DNA of 64,000 bases from Natrinema salifodinae (GTDB lineage: Archaea > Halobacteriota > Halobacteria > Halobacteriales > Natrialbaceae), in the NCBI RefSeq assembly GCF_900110455.1, contig NZ_FOIS01000004.1:744001-808000 (forward strand). The letters are read 5' to 3'. This document shows, piece by piece, positions 18,181-29,534 of this stretch; position 1 is the first letter of the stretch; each line of letters starts with the position of its first letter. The position numbers were made by a program, and so were the translations under genes. The notes beneath the pieces are model-generated. The model did no database searches and had not been told where the DNA came from. It saw only the letters and a program-made list of their open reading frames with translations.

Positions 18181-19113
18181 ATGGCCGCTATCACAGTCGA
18201 CGACCTGACCAAGTCCTACGGTCAGACCCTCGCGCTCGAGGACCTTTCCTTTCGGGTCCGCGAGGGCGAGGTGTTCGGCTTCCTCGGTCCGAACGGCGCC
18301 GGTAAGTCGACGACGATCAACGTCATCCTCGATTTCGCCCGCCCGACCGCCGGCGAGGTCAGCGTCCTCGGTATGGACGCCCAACGACGCAGCCGGGAGA
18401 TCCGCCAGCGCACCGGCGTTCTCCCCGAAGGCGTCGAACTCTACGACCGGCTGACCGCCCGCCAGCACCTCGAGTTTGCCATCGAGTCCAAGGGCGCCGC
18501 CGACGAGCCCGAGGCGTTACTCGAGCGGGTCGGCCTGGTCGACGCGATCGACAGGAAAGCCGGCGGGTACTCGAAAGGGATGTCCCAGCGGCTCATGCTC
18601 GCGATGGCCCTGGTCGGCGAGCCCGATATCCTGATCTTAGACGAGCCGTCCACCGGCCTCGACCCCAACGGAGCCCGCGAGATGCGCGAAATCGTCCGCG
18701 AGGAGAACGAGCGGGGTGCGACCGTCTTCTTCTCGAGTCACATCATGGAGCAGGTCGAAGCGGTCTGCGACCGCGTCGGCATCCTCCGGGACGGCCAGAT
18801 GGTCGCCGTCGACTCCGTCGAGGGGCTTCGCGACTCCGTCGAGGGCGGCACCTCGCTGCGGGTCACCGTCGACCGGATCGACGACGACGCCCTTCAGGCG
18901 ATCCGCTCGCTCCCCGACGTCGGCGGCGCAACCGTCGAGGGCCGGGAGCCCCCGACGATCGTCGTGCAGGTCGACGGCTCGAAGACGGCGGTCCTCTCGG
19001 CGCTCGAGGACCGCGGCATCGACGTGCGGGACTTCTCGACGACTGAAGCCTCGCTCGACGACGTCTTCCAGTCGTATACCACGGGCGCCGGCACGGGGGT
19101 GGAAGCGCGATGA
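18181..19113 (+). CDS. ABC-2 type transporter ATP-binding subunit
   Basis: 310-residue ABC ATPase that would power the membrane subunit encoded immediately after it. Walker A is GPNGAGKST (residues 36-44), the signature is YSKGMSQRLMLA (instead of LSGGQ) and Walker B is ILILDEPSTGLDP. The C-terminal extension after residue 220 is usual for ABC-2 exporters (NosF/CcmA-like). The stop overlaps the next start by 4 bases (ATGA), so the two genes are translationally coupled. Substrate unknown. A CATAAACC-type box A lies about 30 nt before the start, so the transcript is probably leaderless. Confidence 0.93.
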   Translation: MAAITVDDLTKSYGQTLALEDLSFRVREGEVFGFLGPNGAGKSTTINVILDFARPTAGEVSVLGMDAQRRSREIRQRTGVLPEGVELYDRLTARQHLEFAIESKGAADEPEALLERVGLVDAIDRKAGGYSKGMSQRLMLAMALVGEPDILILDEPSTGLDPNGAREMREIVREENERGATVFFSSHIMEQVEAVCDRVGILRDGQMVAVDSVEGLRDSVEGGTSLRVTVDRIDDDALQAIRSLPDVGGATVEGREPPTIVVQVDGSKTAVLSALEDRGIDVRDFSTTEASLDDVFQSYTTGAGTGVEAR

Positions 19114-20072
19114 GTTCCGAAACCGGAACCGCACCCGAAACGCAGTCGAGCGCGGGCGGTGCGCCGACGAGTTCGGTCAACATAGAGAGCGTCCGGACGA
19201 TCGCGAAGAAGGACTTTCAGGACTCGGTCCGGTCGTGGCTGTTCTGGGGCCTGAGCGCGTTCTTCTTCACGCTGATGGCCGTCCTGGCCGGCTTCCTCTC
19301 GTGGGCGAATCCAGACGATTTCACGACGCTCAACTTCATCTCGATGGTCAGCCAGGTGTGTAAGCTGATCATTCCGTTGATCGCGCTCGTACTCGGCTGG
19401 AAATCTATCGCCGGCGAGCGCGAGACCGGGAGCATCAAGGTCCTGCTCTCGCTGCCCCACTCCCGGAAGGACGTCCTTCTCGGGAAGCTGCTGGGCCGGA
19501 CGGCCGTGCTCTCGCTGTCGCTCATCATCGGCTTTCTCATCGCCATGGTCGCCGTCGCGTTCGCGGTCTCGGAGTTCTCGCTCTCCGCGTACATCGCCTT
19601 CCTGGCGATGACACTCCTCTACGCGCTCGCGTACATGAGCATCGCCGTCTCGCTGTCGTCGCTGACCCGTTCGACGACGATGGCCGGCGCGGGGATGTTC
19701 GGCGTCTTCGTCCTGTTCTACATCGTCTGGAACTCGATCCAGCAGGCGCTACAGCTCCTGATGAACCGCGGGTACATTGAGGGCGTCACGTACACCGTCT
19801 CCGGGCTGGGCGGTCAACAGGTCGAACTGACTCGACTGCCCAGCTGGGCCCAGTTCATCGACATGATCGATCCGGGCAACGCATACCAGAACACGATCAC
19901 GATCTTCAGCGCGCTCTCGGGTGAGGAGCTCGGTACGACCGTCCGGGACGTCGCCTATCCGAACGGCGTCCCCTTCTTCCTGGAGGACTGGTTCTCCTTC
20001 GTCATCCTCCTGTTCTGGATCGTCGTCCCGATCGCCGTCGCGCTCTACCGGTTCGACCGCGTCGACATCTGA
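19110..20072 (+). CDS. ABC-2 type transporter permease
   Basis: 320-residue membrane protein with six helices after an N-terminal cytoplasmic segment (VRTIAKKDFQDSVRSWLFWG). The arrangement, with the conserved GERETGSIKVLLSLPHSRKD loop after the second helix, is that of NosY-like ABC-2 permeases. It overlaps the ATPase gene by 4 bases. The pair could export a small molecule or help assemble a membrane complex; the sequence does not say which. Confidence 0.92.
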   Translation: MSSETGTAPETQSSAGGAPTSSVNIESVRTIAKKDFQDSVRSWLFWGLSAFFFTLMAVLAGFLSWANPDDFTTLNFISMVSQVCKLIIPLIALVLGWKSIAGERETGSIKVLLSLPHSRKDVLLGKLLGRTAVLSLSLIIGFLIAMVAVAFAVSEFSLSAYIAFLAMTLLYALAYMSIAVSLSSLTRSTTMAGAGMFGVFVLFYIVWNSIQQALQLLMNRGYIEGVTYTVSGLGGQQVELTRLPSWAQFIDMIDPGNAYQNTITIFSALSGEELGTTVRDVAYPNGVPFFLEDWFSFVILLFWIVVPIAVALYRFDRVDI

Positions 20073-20171
20073 TCGCCATCGACGCCTGCGGTCCGATCCC
20101 GTTCTTCGGCGCGTTCGACTCGTTCTCGCTCGGGTGGTCCGTTTACGGTTCCCGCAGTGGTACGCGCGGCC

Positions 20172-21167
20172 GTGACCGACACCCACTGCATCTTCTACGG
20201 CGGCAAGGGCGGCGTCGGCAAGACGACCTGCGCCGCGGCCACGGGGCTCTCGCTGGCCGGCGCGGGCCGAGAGACGCTCGTCGTCTCGACCGATCCCGCC
20301 CACTCCCTGGCGGACTCGTTCGAGGCCGACCTCGGGTCGGAGCCGACCGAACTCGACGGAATCGAACCCTCGCCAGCGCGCGCCGACGGGGCCGATCGGG
20401 CGGCGGCGGGCAGTCTCTGGGCCGTTGAGATCGACCCCGAGACCCAGCGCGAGCGCTACGAAACGCTGGCGCGGGCGCTCGCCGCTGACCTCCGCAGCGC
20501 CGGGATCAGCCTCTCCGACGCGGAGGTCGAGCGACTCTTCGCCGGCGGCGCGCCGGCCGGCAGCGACGAGATCGCCGCGCTCGACCTCTTAGTCGAGTAC
20601 GTCGACTCGGGCGAGTGGGACGTCGTCGTCTTCGACACCGCGCCGACGGGCCACACCCTCCGGCTGTTCGACATGCCCGACGTGATGAGCCGGGCGCTCG
20701 AGACGACCCGCTCGCTGCGCGGCCAGGCGCGCCGGATCGGGACCGCGGCCCGGACGGCGATGTTCGGTCCGATGTCGATGCTGGGTGGATCCGACGACGA
20801 GGAAGAGAGCCTGGCGGCGTTTCAGGCACGCCTCGAGCGCGCCCGCGAGCTGTTGGTCGACCCCGAGCGCACGGAGTTCCGTGTCGTCCTCCTCCCGCAG
20901 TCGATGGCGATTTCGGAGTCCGAACGGCTCGTCGCGCGGCTCCGCGAGGCCGGCGTGTCGGTGGAACGCCTGGTCGTGAACCGCGTGTTCGAGGCCCCCC
21001 ACGAGGGCTGTCCGCGCTGTCGCGAGCGCAGGGAGCGCCACGAGGAGCGACTCGCCGAGATCCGGGCGACGTTTCCCGAACTCGACGTCCTGACGCTGCC
21101 GGAGCTCGAGGGAGAGGTCCAAGGCCGCGAGTCGCTCGCGGTCGTCGCGGACCGACTGCCGGACTGA
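20172..21167 (+). CDS. Get3/ArsA-family ATPase
   Basis: 331 residues. The deviant Walker A YGGKGGVGKTT (residues 9-19), switch I STDPAHSLADSF and VFDTAPTGHTLR are characteristic of Get3/TRC40/ArsA. A CPRCRERRE segment near residue 280 provides a CxxC, as used by Get3 to form a zinc-linked dimer. There is a single ATPase domain, as in Get3, so membrane-protein targeting or chaperoning is more likely than arsenite export, and no ars genes lie nearby. The start is uncertain: GTG at 20157 or GTG at 20172. I prefer 20172 because the TTTACGG element at 20142 is then about 30 nt upstream. Confidence 0.88.
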   Translation: MTDTHCIFYGGKGGVGKTTCAAATGLSLAGAGRETLVVSTDPAHSLADSFEADLGSEPTELDGIEPSPARADGADRAAAGSLWAVEIDPETQRERYETLARALAADLRSAGISLSDAEVERLFAGGAPAGSDEIAALDLLVEYVDSGEWDVVVFDTAPTGHTLRLFDMPDVMSRALETTRSLRGQARRIGTAARTAMFGPMSMLGGSDDEEESLAAFQARLERARELLVDPERTEFRVVLLPQSMAISESERLVARLREAGVSVERLVVNRVFEAPHEGCPRCRERRERHEERLAEIRATFPELDVLTLPELEGEVQGRESLAVVADRLPD

Positions 21168-21221
21168 GCGGGCGGTGTCGCCCGGCTTAGGTCTATCCTC
21201 TCGGAGACCCGGCGTTCGACC

Positions 21222-21413
21222 GTGGCATCCTTCGATCGATCCTCGAACGCGTCCCCGCTCCTCACGACGATCGGCCTGGCCGTCGCGCTCGTCGCAGTCG
21301 TCGGCACGCACGTTTTCGGCTGGGAGTTGGGATCGGGACAGCCCCTGCCGACGGTGATCGGCGTCGCCGCTGCGACCGTCGCCGTCGCGGTTGCACTCGC
21401 CAGACGGCGGTGA
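21222..21413 (+). CDS. Small two-TM protein
   Basis: 63 residues with two hydrophobic segments (about 14-33 and 43-59) joined by a short loop, ending in ARRR, which should stay inside. GTG start at 21222. Codon use resembles the neighbours. It may be co-transcribed with the Get3-like gene 54 nt upstream. Function unknown. Confidence 0.55.
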   Translation: MASFDRSSNASPLLTTIGLAVALVAVVGTHVFGWELGSGQPLPTVIGVAAATVAVAVALARRR

Positions 21414-21562
21414 GCGCTGTCGCACCGTTGCGCCGTCGGACCGGAGAAGCGTTGCTTCGCGTCGGGATCGCGGAGCGGATCGAAACCGTGTCTTTAGACG
21501 ACCGTCACGGGTGATGCGTTCCGACAAACAAGCTTTTCTGTAGTTACACGAATGCGCGTGGT

Positions 21563-22162
21563 ATGTCGATCTTCCCCGCCGAGATGGAAAGCGAGCGGCT
21601 CCGATACGAGCGGCTCCACCCCGAGACGGTCGACCCGTTCGAGCTGTACGAGCACGCCCGGGCGGACGCACCCGATATTGAGGCCATCACGGAATACGTC
21701 ACCTGGGACCCGTACGAAAATCCCAAGGACGCGTTCGACTGGGTCGCCGAGTGCGGGGAGCGGTTCGAGGCCGGTGAGGACGCGATCTACGTGCTTCAGC
21801 CGATGGAGGGCGACCGCGCCGGCGAGCTGGCCGGCCTCGCCGGCCTCGAACCCGACTGGGATCGCCGCTTGGGGACCCTCGGCGTCTGGCTTCGGACACC
21901 GTTCTGGGGGCGGGGGTATTCCGGCGAGCGGGCCGGTCGGCTGCTCGAACTCGCGTTCGATTGGCTCGATCTGGACGTCGTCGCGGTGACGCACGATCCC
22001 GACAACGAGAACTCGCGGCGCGCCATCGAGTCGTACGTGGAGCGGTTCGGCGGCCGCAAGGAGGGACGGATTCGCAACGACATCGTCGTCGACGGCCAGC
22101 CGCGCGATTCGATCAGGTACAGCATCTCTCGCGAGGAGTGGGAGCGGAACCGTTCCCCGTAG
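21563..22162 (+). CDS. GNAT N-acetyltransferase, RimJ/RimL type
   Basis: 199 residues. It has the RimJ/RimL/SpeG layout: RLRYERLHPETVDPFELYEHAR at the start, the acetyl-CoA loop FWGRGYSGERAGRLLELAF in the middle and VTHDPDNENSRRAIESYVERFGG near the end, where Asn-x-x-Ser-x-x-Ala is typical. Acceptor unknown. The gene converges on ligA with 33 nt between stops. Confidence 0.88.
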   Translation: MSIFPAEMESERLRYERLHPETVDPFELYEHARADAPDIEAITEYVTWDPYENPKDAFDWVAECGERFEAGEDAIYVLQPMEGDRAGELAGLAGLEPDWDRRLGTLGVWLRTPFWGRGYSGERAGRLLELAFDWLDLDVVAVTHDPDNENSRRAIESYVERFGGRKEGRIRNDIVVDGQPRDSIRYSISREEWERNRSP

Positions 22163-22195
22163 CGCCCCGACCGAGCGGCCCGCAGTCGGGTTCGG

Positions 22196-24364
<2,169 letters not shown>

Positions 24365-24742
24365 TCACTTCCAGGGGTTGTCCACCAGTTCGGTGTGGAC
24401 GCTCGCGCCGACTGCGATCCGACAGTCGGTCCGCGGCGAGGCGAGACACAGCAGCACGTAGCCGGCCTCTCGGTGTCGGTCCTTTAGCGCGCGGGGGAGC
24501 CGCCGGTACGCGAAGGCGTCGTCGACGCCGGTCTCGCTCCCGTCGCCGTCCCCGTCCGAGCGGTCCGTTCCGCCGGCCTCGAGTAACCGTCCGGTACAGG
24601 TCCCGCAGGCGCCGGTGCGACAGCCGTACGGGAGCACGGCCCCGGCGAACTCGGCGGCCTCGAGGACCGTCTCGTCCTCGCGGACGTCGATGCGTCGCGT
24701 TCGACCGTCGGGCCACTCGAGCGTCACGTCGTGGCTCGTCAT
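24365..24742 (-). CDS. 2Fe-2S ferredoxin (plant type), paralogue A
   Basis: 125 residues. Three cluster cysteines are in GCRTGACGTC (C-x4-C-x2-C), the fourth in VLLCLASPRTDC. A glycine/aspartate-rich insert separates the third Cys from the rest. A paralogue of the same build lies on the other side of the selenium-binding-protein-like gene, with DVTLEWPDGRT and YVLLC shared. The three genes run in the same direction with 25 and 71 nt gaps and probably form one transcript. It would carry single electrons, possibly for the neighbouring oxidase. Confidence 0.9.
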   Translation of the reverse strand: MTSHDVTLEWPDGRTRRIDVREDETVLEAAEFAGAVLPYGCRTGACGTCTGRLLEAGGTDRSDGDGDGSETGVDDAFAYRRLPRALKDRHREAGYVLLCLASPRTDCRIAVGASVHTELVDNPWK

Positions 24743-24767
24743 GGACCCGGTCGCCACCTCGCTTCGG

Positions 24768-26174
24768 TCACTGCCAGACGTCGCTCGTGCAGTCGCCGTC
24801 CGGCCACCGGATCTCGTGGGCGCGGGCCGGCCCGTCGGGACACTCGCCCCAGTCGACGAGGAAGTCCTCGTCGAGTTCGAGGGTGCCGTTCCGGGGGTCG
24901 ACGTCGGCCTTCAGCATCACCGAGCCCTGCTCGCCCTCCTCGGGGTAGAACTGCTCGTCCCACGAGGAGAACAGCGAGGTGGTCCAGTAGAGCCGCTCGC
25001 CGTCCAGCGAGAGTTGCACCATCTGCGGGCCGGCGGCCAGTTCGCGGCCCTGAACCTCCTGTACCTCACCGAAGGTGCCGCCGACCGACAGCGAGTCGGC
25101 CCGTCGCGGGTTCGACGGATCCGAGATGTCGTACATCCAAACCTCGCCGTGGAGCCAGTTCGAGCCGAACAGGTAGCGGTCGTCCATCGAGATCAGGATG
25201 TCCGTCGGCAGCGCGGGCACCGGCATGTCCCAGTCGGGGTGCTCGCGGGATTCGAAGTCGATCACCTTCTCCGCGCGGTACTCGCCGGCTTCCTCGTCCC
25301 GCCAGAAGTGGAAGATGTTCGACGAGAGCGCGGCTCCGACGAACCCGTGGGTCGACTCCGGCGTGTGGAGGAATCGCACCTCCAGCGGGATCAGCCCCTC
25401 CTCGCCGAGATCGATGGTCTGCTCGACCGTGCCCTCCTCCCAGTCCCAGAAGTGGAGCTGCTGTCCGTACTCCCCCGCTTCGACGTCGTCGAGGTCGAAC
25501 CCGGGGTAGTAGGTCTTCGGCGCGGCCCACTCGCTGGAGACCATCACGTTCTGGCGGGGCTGGTACCAGTAATCGTAGTTCATCTCGATCTCGCCAGGCG
25601 GGTCCCACCGACCTTCGATCTCGAAGTCCTCGTTCAGTTCGAGGAAGCCGCCGGGGAGGTCGCCGTCGGCGTCCCCGAGCATGCTGATCAGGATCTGGCC
25701 GTCCGGGACGCAGTGAACGGTGTGGGGCGCCGAGAGGTCGTACTCGAAGACCTCCTCGGGTTCGATCACCTCGACTAATTCGGGATTCCGCCGGTCTTTC
25801 GCGTCGATCACGTGGATCCGCGAGGAGCGCTGGCCAGGGACGATCAGGTGTCGACGCTCGAGCCCCTCCATGTGACACGACGAGGAACAGGCGTTCCACC
25901 CGAAGTGATGGAGTTCGTCGCCGCGGTTGGGGAGTTCGATCCGGTCGACGATCTCGCAGTACGTGTCGGAGTCGGGGTCGATATCGACGACCGCTACGAA
26001 GTCGGACGCGTCGATGTCCGTCCCGACGTAGAGGCTCATCACGTAGGCCAGCTTCTCTCGGTCGCCCTCCTCGATGGCGGCCTGGGGCGTCGCGTAGCCG
26101 GGTCCCTCGTGGTCGTGGTGGTGCTCGTGGTCGTGCCCTGATTCGGCGTCGTCTGGTGTGCTCACGTCACTCAT
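24768..26174 (-). CDS. Methanethiol oxidase / SELENBP1 (SBP56) family protein
   Basis: 468 residues, a seven-bladed beta-propeller-type protein of the SELENBP1 family. Characterised members oxidise methanethiol to hydrogen sulfide, formaldehyde and hydrogen peroxide, with a metal in the propeller. Seen here: a His/Asp/Glu-rich N-terminus (HDHEHHHDHEG, a probable metal-binding tail), HHFGWNACSSSCHMEG, which matches the conserved Cys-containing segment, and VHCVPDGQILISMLGD, DILISMDDRYLFGSNWLHG and GGPQM-type propeller signatures. ATG at 26174. Both neighbours are ferredoxins. Methanethiol oxidation is inference from family. Confidence 0.88.
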   Translation of the reverse strand: MSDVSTPDDAESGHDHEHHHDHEGPGYATPQAAIEEGDREKLAYVMSLYVGTDIDASDFVAVVDIDPDSDTYCEIVDRIELPNRGDELHHFGWNACSSSCHMEGLERRHLIVPGQRSSRIHVIDAKDRRNPELVEVIEPEEVFEYDLSAPHTVHCVPDGQILISMLGDADGDLPGGFLELNEDFEIEGRWDPPGEIEMNYDYWYQPRQNVMVSSEWAAPKTYYPGFDLDDVEAGEYGQQLHFWDWEEGTVEQTIDLGEEGLIPLEVRFLHTPESTHGFVGAALSSNIFHFWRDEEAGEYRAEKVIDFESREHPDWDMPVPALPTDILISMDDRYLFGSNWLHGEVWMYDISDPSNPRRADSLSVGGTFGEVQEVQGRELAAGPQMVQLSLDGERLYWTTSLFSSWDEQFYPEEGEQGSVMLKADVDPRNGTLELDEDFLVDWGECPDGPARAHEIRWPDGDCTSDVWQ

Positions 26175-26245
26175 GGTGTTCCCGACCACGAACACGTAAA
26201 TAAGTCTGTTCGGGGTGTCGCGTCGGGACGAAAGCGACGCGAGAG

Positions 26246-26638
26246 TTACGCCCACGGACTGTCGCCGACCGCCGCCCGGACCCTGGGTCCGACTTCGATG
26301 CGGCAGTCGGCTCGCGGGTGTGCGATACAGAGCAGGACGTAGCCGTCGGCCCGCTCGTCGTCCGTTAACGCCGCCGGCGACCGCCGATAGGTGAACGCGT
26401 CCGCGGGGTCGGGAGGCTGCGCGGCCCCGTCCGCGTCGGTATCGGTCTCGTCGCCGTCGGTTCCGTTTTCGAGTCCGATCAGCCGGCCGACGCAGGTGAT
26501 GCAGGTCCCCTCGCGGCAGTCGTACGGCAGCCGAACGCCGCACCGCTGGGCCGCGTCGAGGACCGTCTCGTCCGCAGACGCGTCGATCGTTTGCGTTCGG
26601 CCGTCGGGCCACTCGAGGGTGACGTCGTAGCGGGTCAT
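26246..26638 (-). CDS. 2Fe-2S ferredoxin (plant type), paralogue B
   Basis: 130 residues, closely related to the ferredoxin at 24365. It has DCREGTCITC for the first three cysteines and YVLLCIAHPRADC for the fourth, and the same acidic insert before the last Cys. It is the first gene of the ferredoxin-oxidase-ferredoxin set and converts to a divergent arrangement with the Rio1 gene. The start is the ATG at 26638. Confidence 0.9.
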   Translation of the reverse strand: MTRYDVTLEWPDGRTQTIDASADETVLDAAQRCGVRLPYDCREGTCITCVGRLIGLENGTDGDETDTDADGAAQPPDPADAFTYRRSPAALTDDERADGYVLLCIAHPRADCRIEVGPRVRAAVGDSPWA

Positions 26639-26740
26639 CGTTCGATTCGCTGGTTCGGGGCTGTCGGGGAAAAGCACTGGCGTGCGACGGACGGGCGGGA
26701 ACCCAGTCTTTACCCGCACCCGGCCCGTAGGCGCGGACAG

Positions 26741-27610
26741 ATGGGACAGGGAACGGAGTACGGCCTGGTCGACCTCGAGGAAGCGGAGACCCCGGGCGAC
26801 GAGTGGGAGGAGATCGACGTCTCGGACACCGAGGCGGACCGGATCGCCCGCAAGCGCGACCGCGAGTTCAACCAGTTCCAAGAGCGGATCAAGGACGCCG
26901 ACCAGTTCAAGGTCGAGCAGTCGGTGTTCGACGATGCGACGTTCGCGGCGCTGTACAAGCTGGTCCAGGACGGCTACGTCGAGGCCTTCGGCGGGCCGCT
27001 CTCGACGGGCAAGGAGGCCAACGTTTACCACGCGCTGGGCGACGACCGCGAGGTCGCGGTCAAGGTCTACCGGATCAACGCCTCGAACTTCCGGCAGATG
27101 CGCGACTACCTCGAGGGCGACCCCAGGTTCGAGGGCCTGGGCGGCAAGAAGAAAGACGTCGTCCTCGCCTGGACCAAGAAGGAGCTGGCGAACCTCCGGC
27201 GCGCGAAGAAAGCCGGCGTCCGGGTCCCGGAACCGATCGCCGCCGAGCGCAACGTCCTCGTCATGGAGTACATCGGCAACGAGGACGGCCGCGCCAGGCG
27301 GCTCGGCGAGGTCCAGATCGAGAACCCCGAGACCGCCTACGAGGTCATGCGCGAGTACATGCGCCGGCTCTATTCGGCCGGCCTGATCCACGGCGATCTC
27401 AGCGAGTACAACGTCGTCTTCGACGAGGGTCAACTCGTGCTCATCGACCTCGGCCAGGCCGTCACGGTCCACCACCCCAACAGCCGCGACTTTCTGGAGC
27501 GCGACTGCCGGAACGTGGCCAGTTTCTTCTCCCGCCAGGGGCTCGAGACCGATCCGGACGACTTACTCGAGTTCGTCACGAGTCCGGAGCCGGATCCGTC
27601 GCGCGACTGA
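26741..27610 (+). CDS. rio1: RIO1-family serine protein kinase
   Basis: 289-residue RIO1 kinase, which in archaea and eukaryotes acts in late 30S/40S maturation. Visible motifs: the RIO nucleotide loop LSTGKEANVYHA, VAVKVYRI with the ATP-contacting Lys, the catalytic loop LIHGDLSEYNVV and the metal loop LVLIDLGQAV. The N-terminus is acidic and disordered, typical of the haloarchaeal enzyme. The start is the ATG at 26741. In many archaea it neighbours the Dim2-like KH gene; here that gene is 3.3 kb downstream. Confidence 0.95.
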   Translation: MGQGTEYGLVDLEEAETPGDEWEEIDVSDTEADRIARKRDREFNQFQERIKDADQFKVEQSVFDDATFAALYKLVQDGYVEAFGGPLSTGKEANVYHALGDDREVAVKVYRINASNFRQMRDYLEGDPRFEGLGGKKKDVVLAWTKKELANLRRAKKAGVRVPEPIAAERNVLVMEYIGNEDGRARRLGEVQIENPETAYEVMREYMRRLYSAGLIHGDLSEYNVVFDEGQLVLIDLGQAVTVHHPNSRDFLERDCRNVASFFSRQGLETDPDDLLEFVTSPEPDPSRD

Positions 27611-27652
27611 GCTCCACCGGCCGCCGCTTCCCGACCGCCTCGAACGTCTCCC

Positions 27653-29263
27653 TCAGACGATTTCGATCCGCCCCTCCGTTTCGGGTGCGATGACTGCTTC
27701 CTCTCGAATCGTTTCGATCGCGAGCGCCGACAGGAGCGTCCCTTCGTCCGCGGGCACGAGCACGTCGGCGTCCGCGAGTACTTCGTAGCCGTCGCCGCCG
27801 CTCGCGACGAAATCGTTCGTGGCGAGCTCGTACGTCGCGTCGTCCGCGAGCGGCTCCCCGTCGACGGTAATCGCCTCGACGCGGTCGCCCGCGGGCGCGT
27901 CCGGCTCGTAGGCGTAGGCCATCCCGCTGACCTGCGGGAACCGGCCGTGGCCCTCCGCGACCGCGCTCACGCCGCGTTCGATCGCCTCGCGGAGGGTCGC
28001 GCCCGACACCTCGAGTTTCGCGGTGCGGTTCGGGAACGGCAGGATGTCGACGATCGTTCGCCTGGTGAGTTCGCCGGCCTCGTACAACTGATCGCTGCGG
28101 ATGCCGCCGCCGTTCTGGAGCGCGACATCGGCGTCGACGTCCGCGCGCACGACGTCGGCCAGCCAGTTTCCGAGGTTCGACTCCTCGCTGCGGACGGTTT
28201 CGGTCCGCGCGTCGAGCGGCACGTCGGTCTCGCCGATCACCACGTCGAGCTCAGACTCGAGTTCGCGCTGGTAGTCCGCGAGCAGCGACCGGACGTCCTC
28301 GTGGGGGTCGACGTCCTCCGCCTCGACCTGCGCGTCGAGGTCGTACCGCTCGAACGAGTGGTCGGTGACCCCGTCGCTCCCGACGTCGAGATCCAGTTGG
28401 CCGACGTATTCGAACTCGTCGCCGACGACCGAGACGACGGCGTCGTCGATCTCCTTCGGCTCGTCGTACACCATCGCGGCGTGGTCGCCGACGGCGACGT
28501 CGATGCCGTCGACGGCTGCGACCAGATCCGCCGCGACGGGGCTGGCGAGGTGCGAGAGCAGGAGGACGACGTCCGCGCCCTCGTCCCGCAGGTCGGCGAC
28601 AACCGCCTCGGCTGCGGTCTCGGGGTCGCGCACCTCGACGTGCTCGCCGACGGAGGTGACGTCGGGGGTGTCGGCCGGCGCGAGCCCGGTGATCCCGAAC
28701 CGGACGCCGTCGATTTCCTCGAGGGCGTACCGCTTGGCTCCCTCCTCGGCCGCGAACACCTCGCCGGTCCGGTCGTCGCGGACGTTCGCGCTCACCCAGG
28801 TGAACTCGCTGTCGGCGACGTTCTCGCGCAGACTTGCCGGCCCGTTATCGAACTCGTGGTTGCCGAACGTGTCGTAGGCCAGCGGGCTGGCGTTGAGCAA
28901 CTCGACCATGTGTTCCCCGTCGAAGACCGACGACTCGACGGACGTGTGCAGGTCGTCGCCGTTGCCGACGACCAGCGCGTTGCCCTCGGGTGCGGCCGCC
29001 GCCTGGTCCGCCATCAGGCCGAAGTAGTTCGCGACGTTGAGCGACTCCTCCAGGTCGCCCATCGAGCCGTGGAGGTGGGTGTCGTGGAGGAGTCGGACGG
29101 TCGTCGGTTCGTCGGTATCGTCTCCGCTCGAGCCGTCCGTCTCTCCGTCGGCCAAGTCCGACGTGTCGTCGAACGCACAGCCCGCCAGTGCGGCGACGCT
29201 CGCGGAGCCGACGCCTTTCAGGAGCCGCCGTCTGTCGATCCCGTCCGCGGGTTCCGATGGCAT
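27653..29263 (-). CDS. Secreted 5'-nucleotidase/metallophosphatase lipoprotein
   Basis: 536 residues. A twin-arginine signal with RRRLLKGVGSASVAALAGC places a lipidated Cys at 29. The metallophosphatase domain shows LLHDTHLHGS, VVGNGDDLH, FGNHEFDN and LLSHLASP, and the C-terminal 5'-nucleotidase domain shows NGGGIRSD and NDFVASGGDGYE. It would hydrolyse nucleotides or other phosphate esters outside the cell. It is divergent from another phosphoesterase gene. A long A/T-rich stretch (ATATATAAATT) serves as its promoter. Confidence 0.92.
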   Translation of the reverse strand: MPSEPADGIDRRRLLKGVGSASVAALAGCAFDDTSDLADGETDGSSGDDTDEPTTVRLLHDTHLHGSMGDLEESLNVANYFGLMADQAAAAPEGNALVVGNGDDLHTSVESSVFDGEHMVELLNASPLAYDTFGNHEFDNGPASLRENVADSEFTWVSANVRDDRTGEVFAAEEGAKRYALEEIDGVRFGITGLAPADTPDVTSVGEHVEVRDPETAAEAVVADLRDEGADVVLLLSHLASPVAADLVAAVDGIDVAVGDHAAMVYDEPKEIDDAVVSVVGDEFEYVGQLDLDVGSDGVTDHSFERYDLDAQVEAEDVDPHEDVRSLLADYQRELESELDVVIGETDVPLDARTETVRSEESNLGNWLADVVRADVDADVALQNGGGIRSDQLYEAGELTRRTIVDILPFPNRTAKLEVSGATLREAIERGVSAVAEGHGRFPQVSGMAYAYEPDAPAGDRVEAITVDGEPLADDATYELATNDFVASGGDGYEVLADADVLVPADEGTLLSALAIETIREEAVIAPETEGRIEIV

Positions 29264-29321
29264 ATACGAACTCCCTCGGAAGTCCCGCTAATATGTCTAC
29301 TGGAATTTATATATGTAACGA

Positions 29322-29339
29322 CGGTACGGATACGTACCG
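29322..29339. promoter_or_regulatory. Palindrome CGGTACG-N4-CGTACCG between two phosphoesterase genes
   Basis: Perfect 7-bp arms around GATA, in the 271-nt region between the divergent 5'-nucleotidase and metallophosphoesterase genes, next to the A/T-rich promoter of the former. Its position suits an operator for one or both genes. The regulator is unknown. Confidence 0.45.
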
Positions 29340-29534
29340 GACTGACGATCGCCGATCTGTGGGGAGATCAGGGGTCCGGTACCGAGTTCTCCGTAGTCGT
29401 ACTGACCGCCGTCGATACGCGGCGGGCACCGCGATCGATTGCGGTCCGGTCGTTTCGCATCTTACTCTCGCTTGAGGCGTCACGGTTCGTCGAACGCCCG
29501 AACGCCTTAGTGGCTCGCCCTCGCGCGAACGCGT

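Noticed and set aside
20157-20171. GTG at 20157 as start of the Get3-like ATPase
   Set aside because: The GTG at 20172 fits the spacing from TTTACGG better, though this is not decisive.
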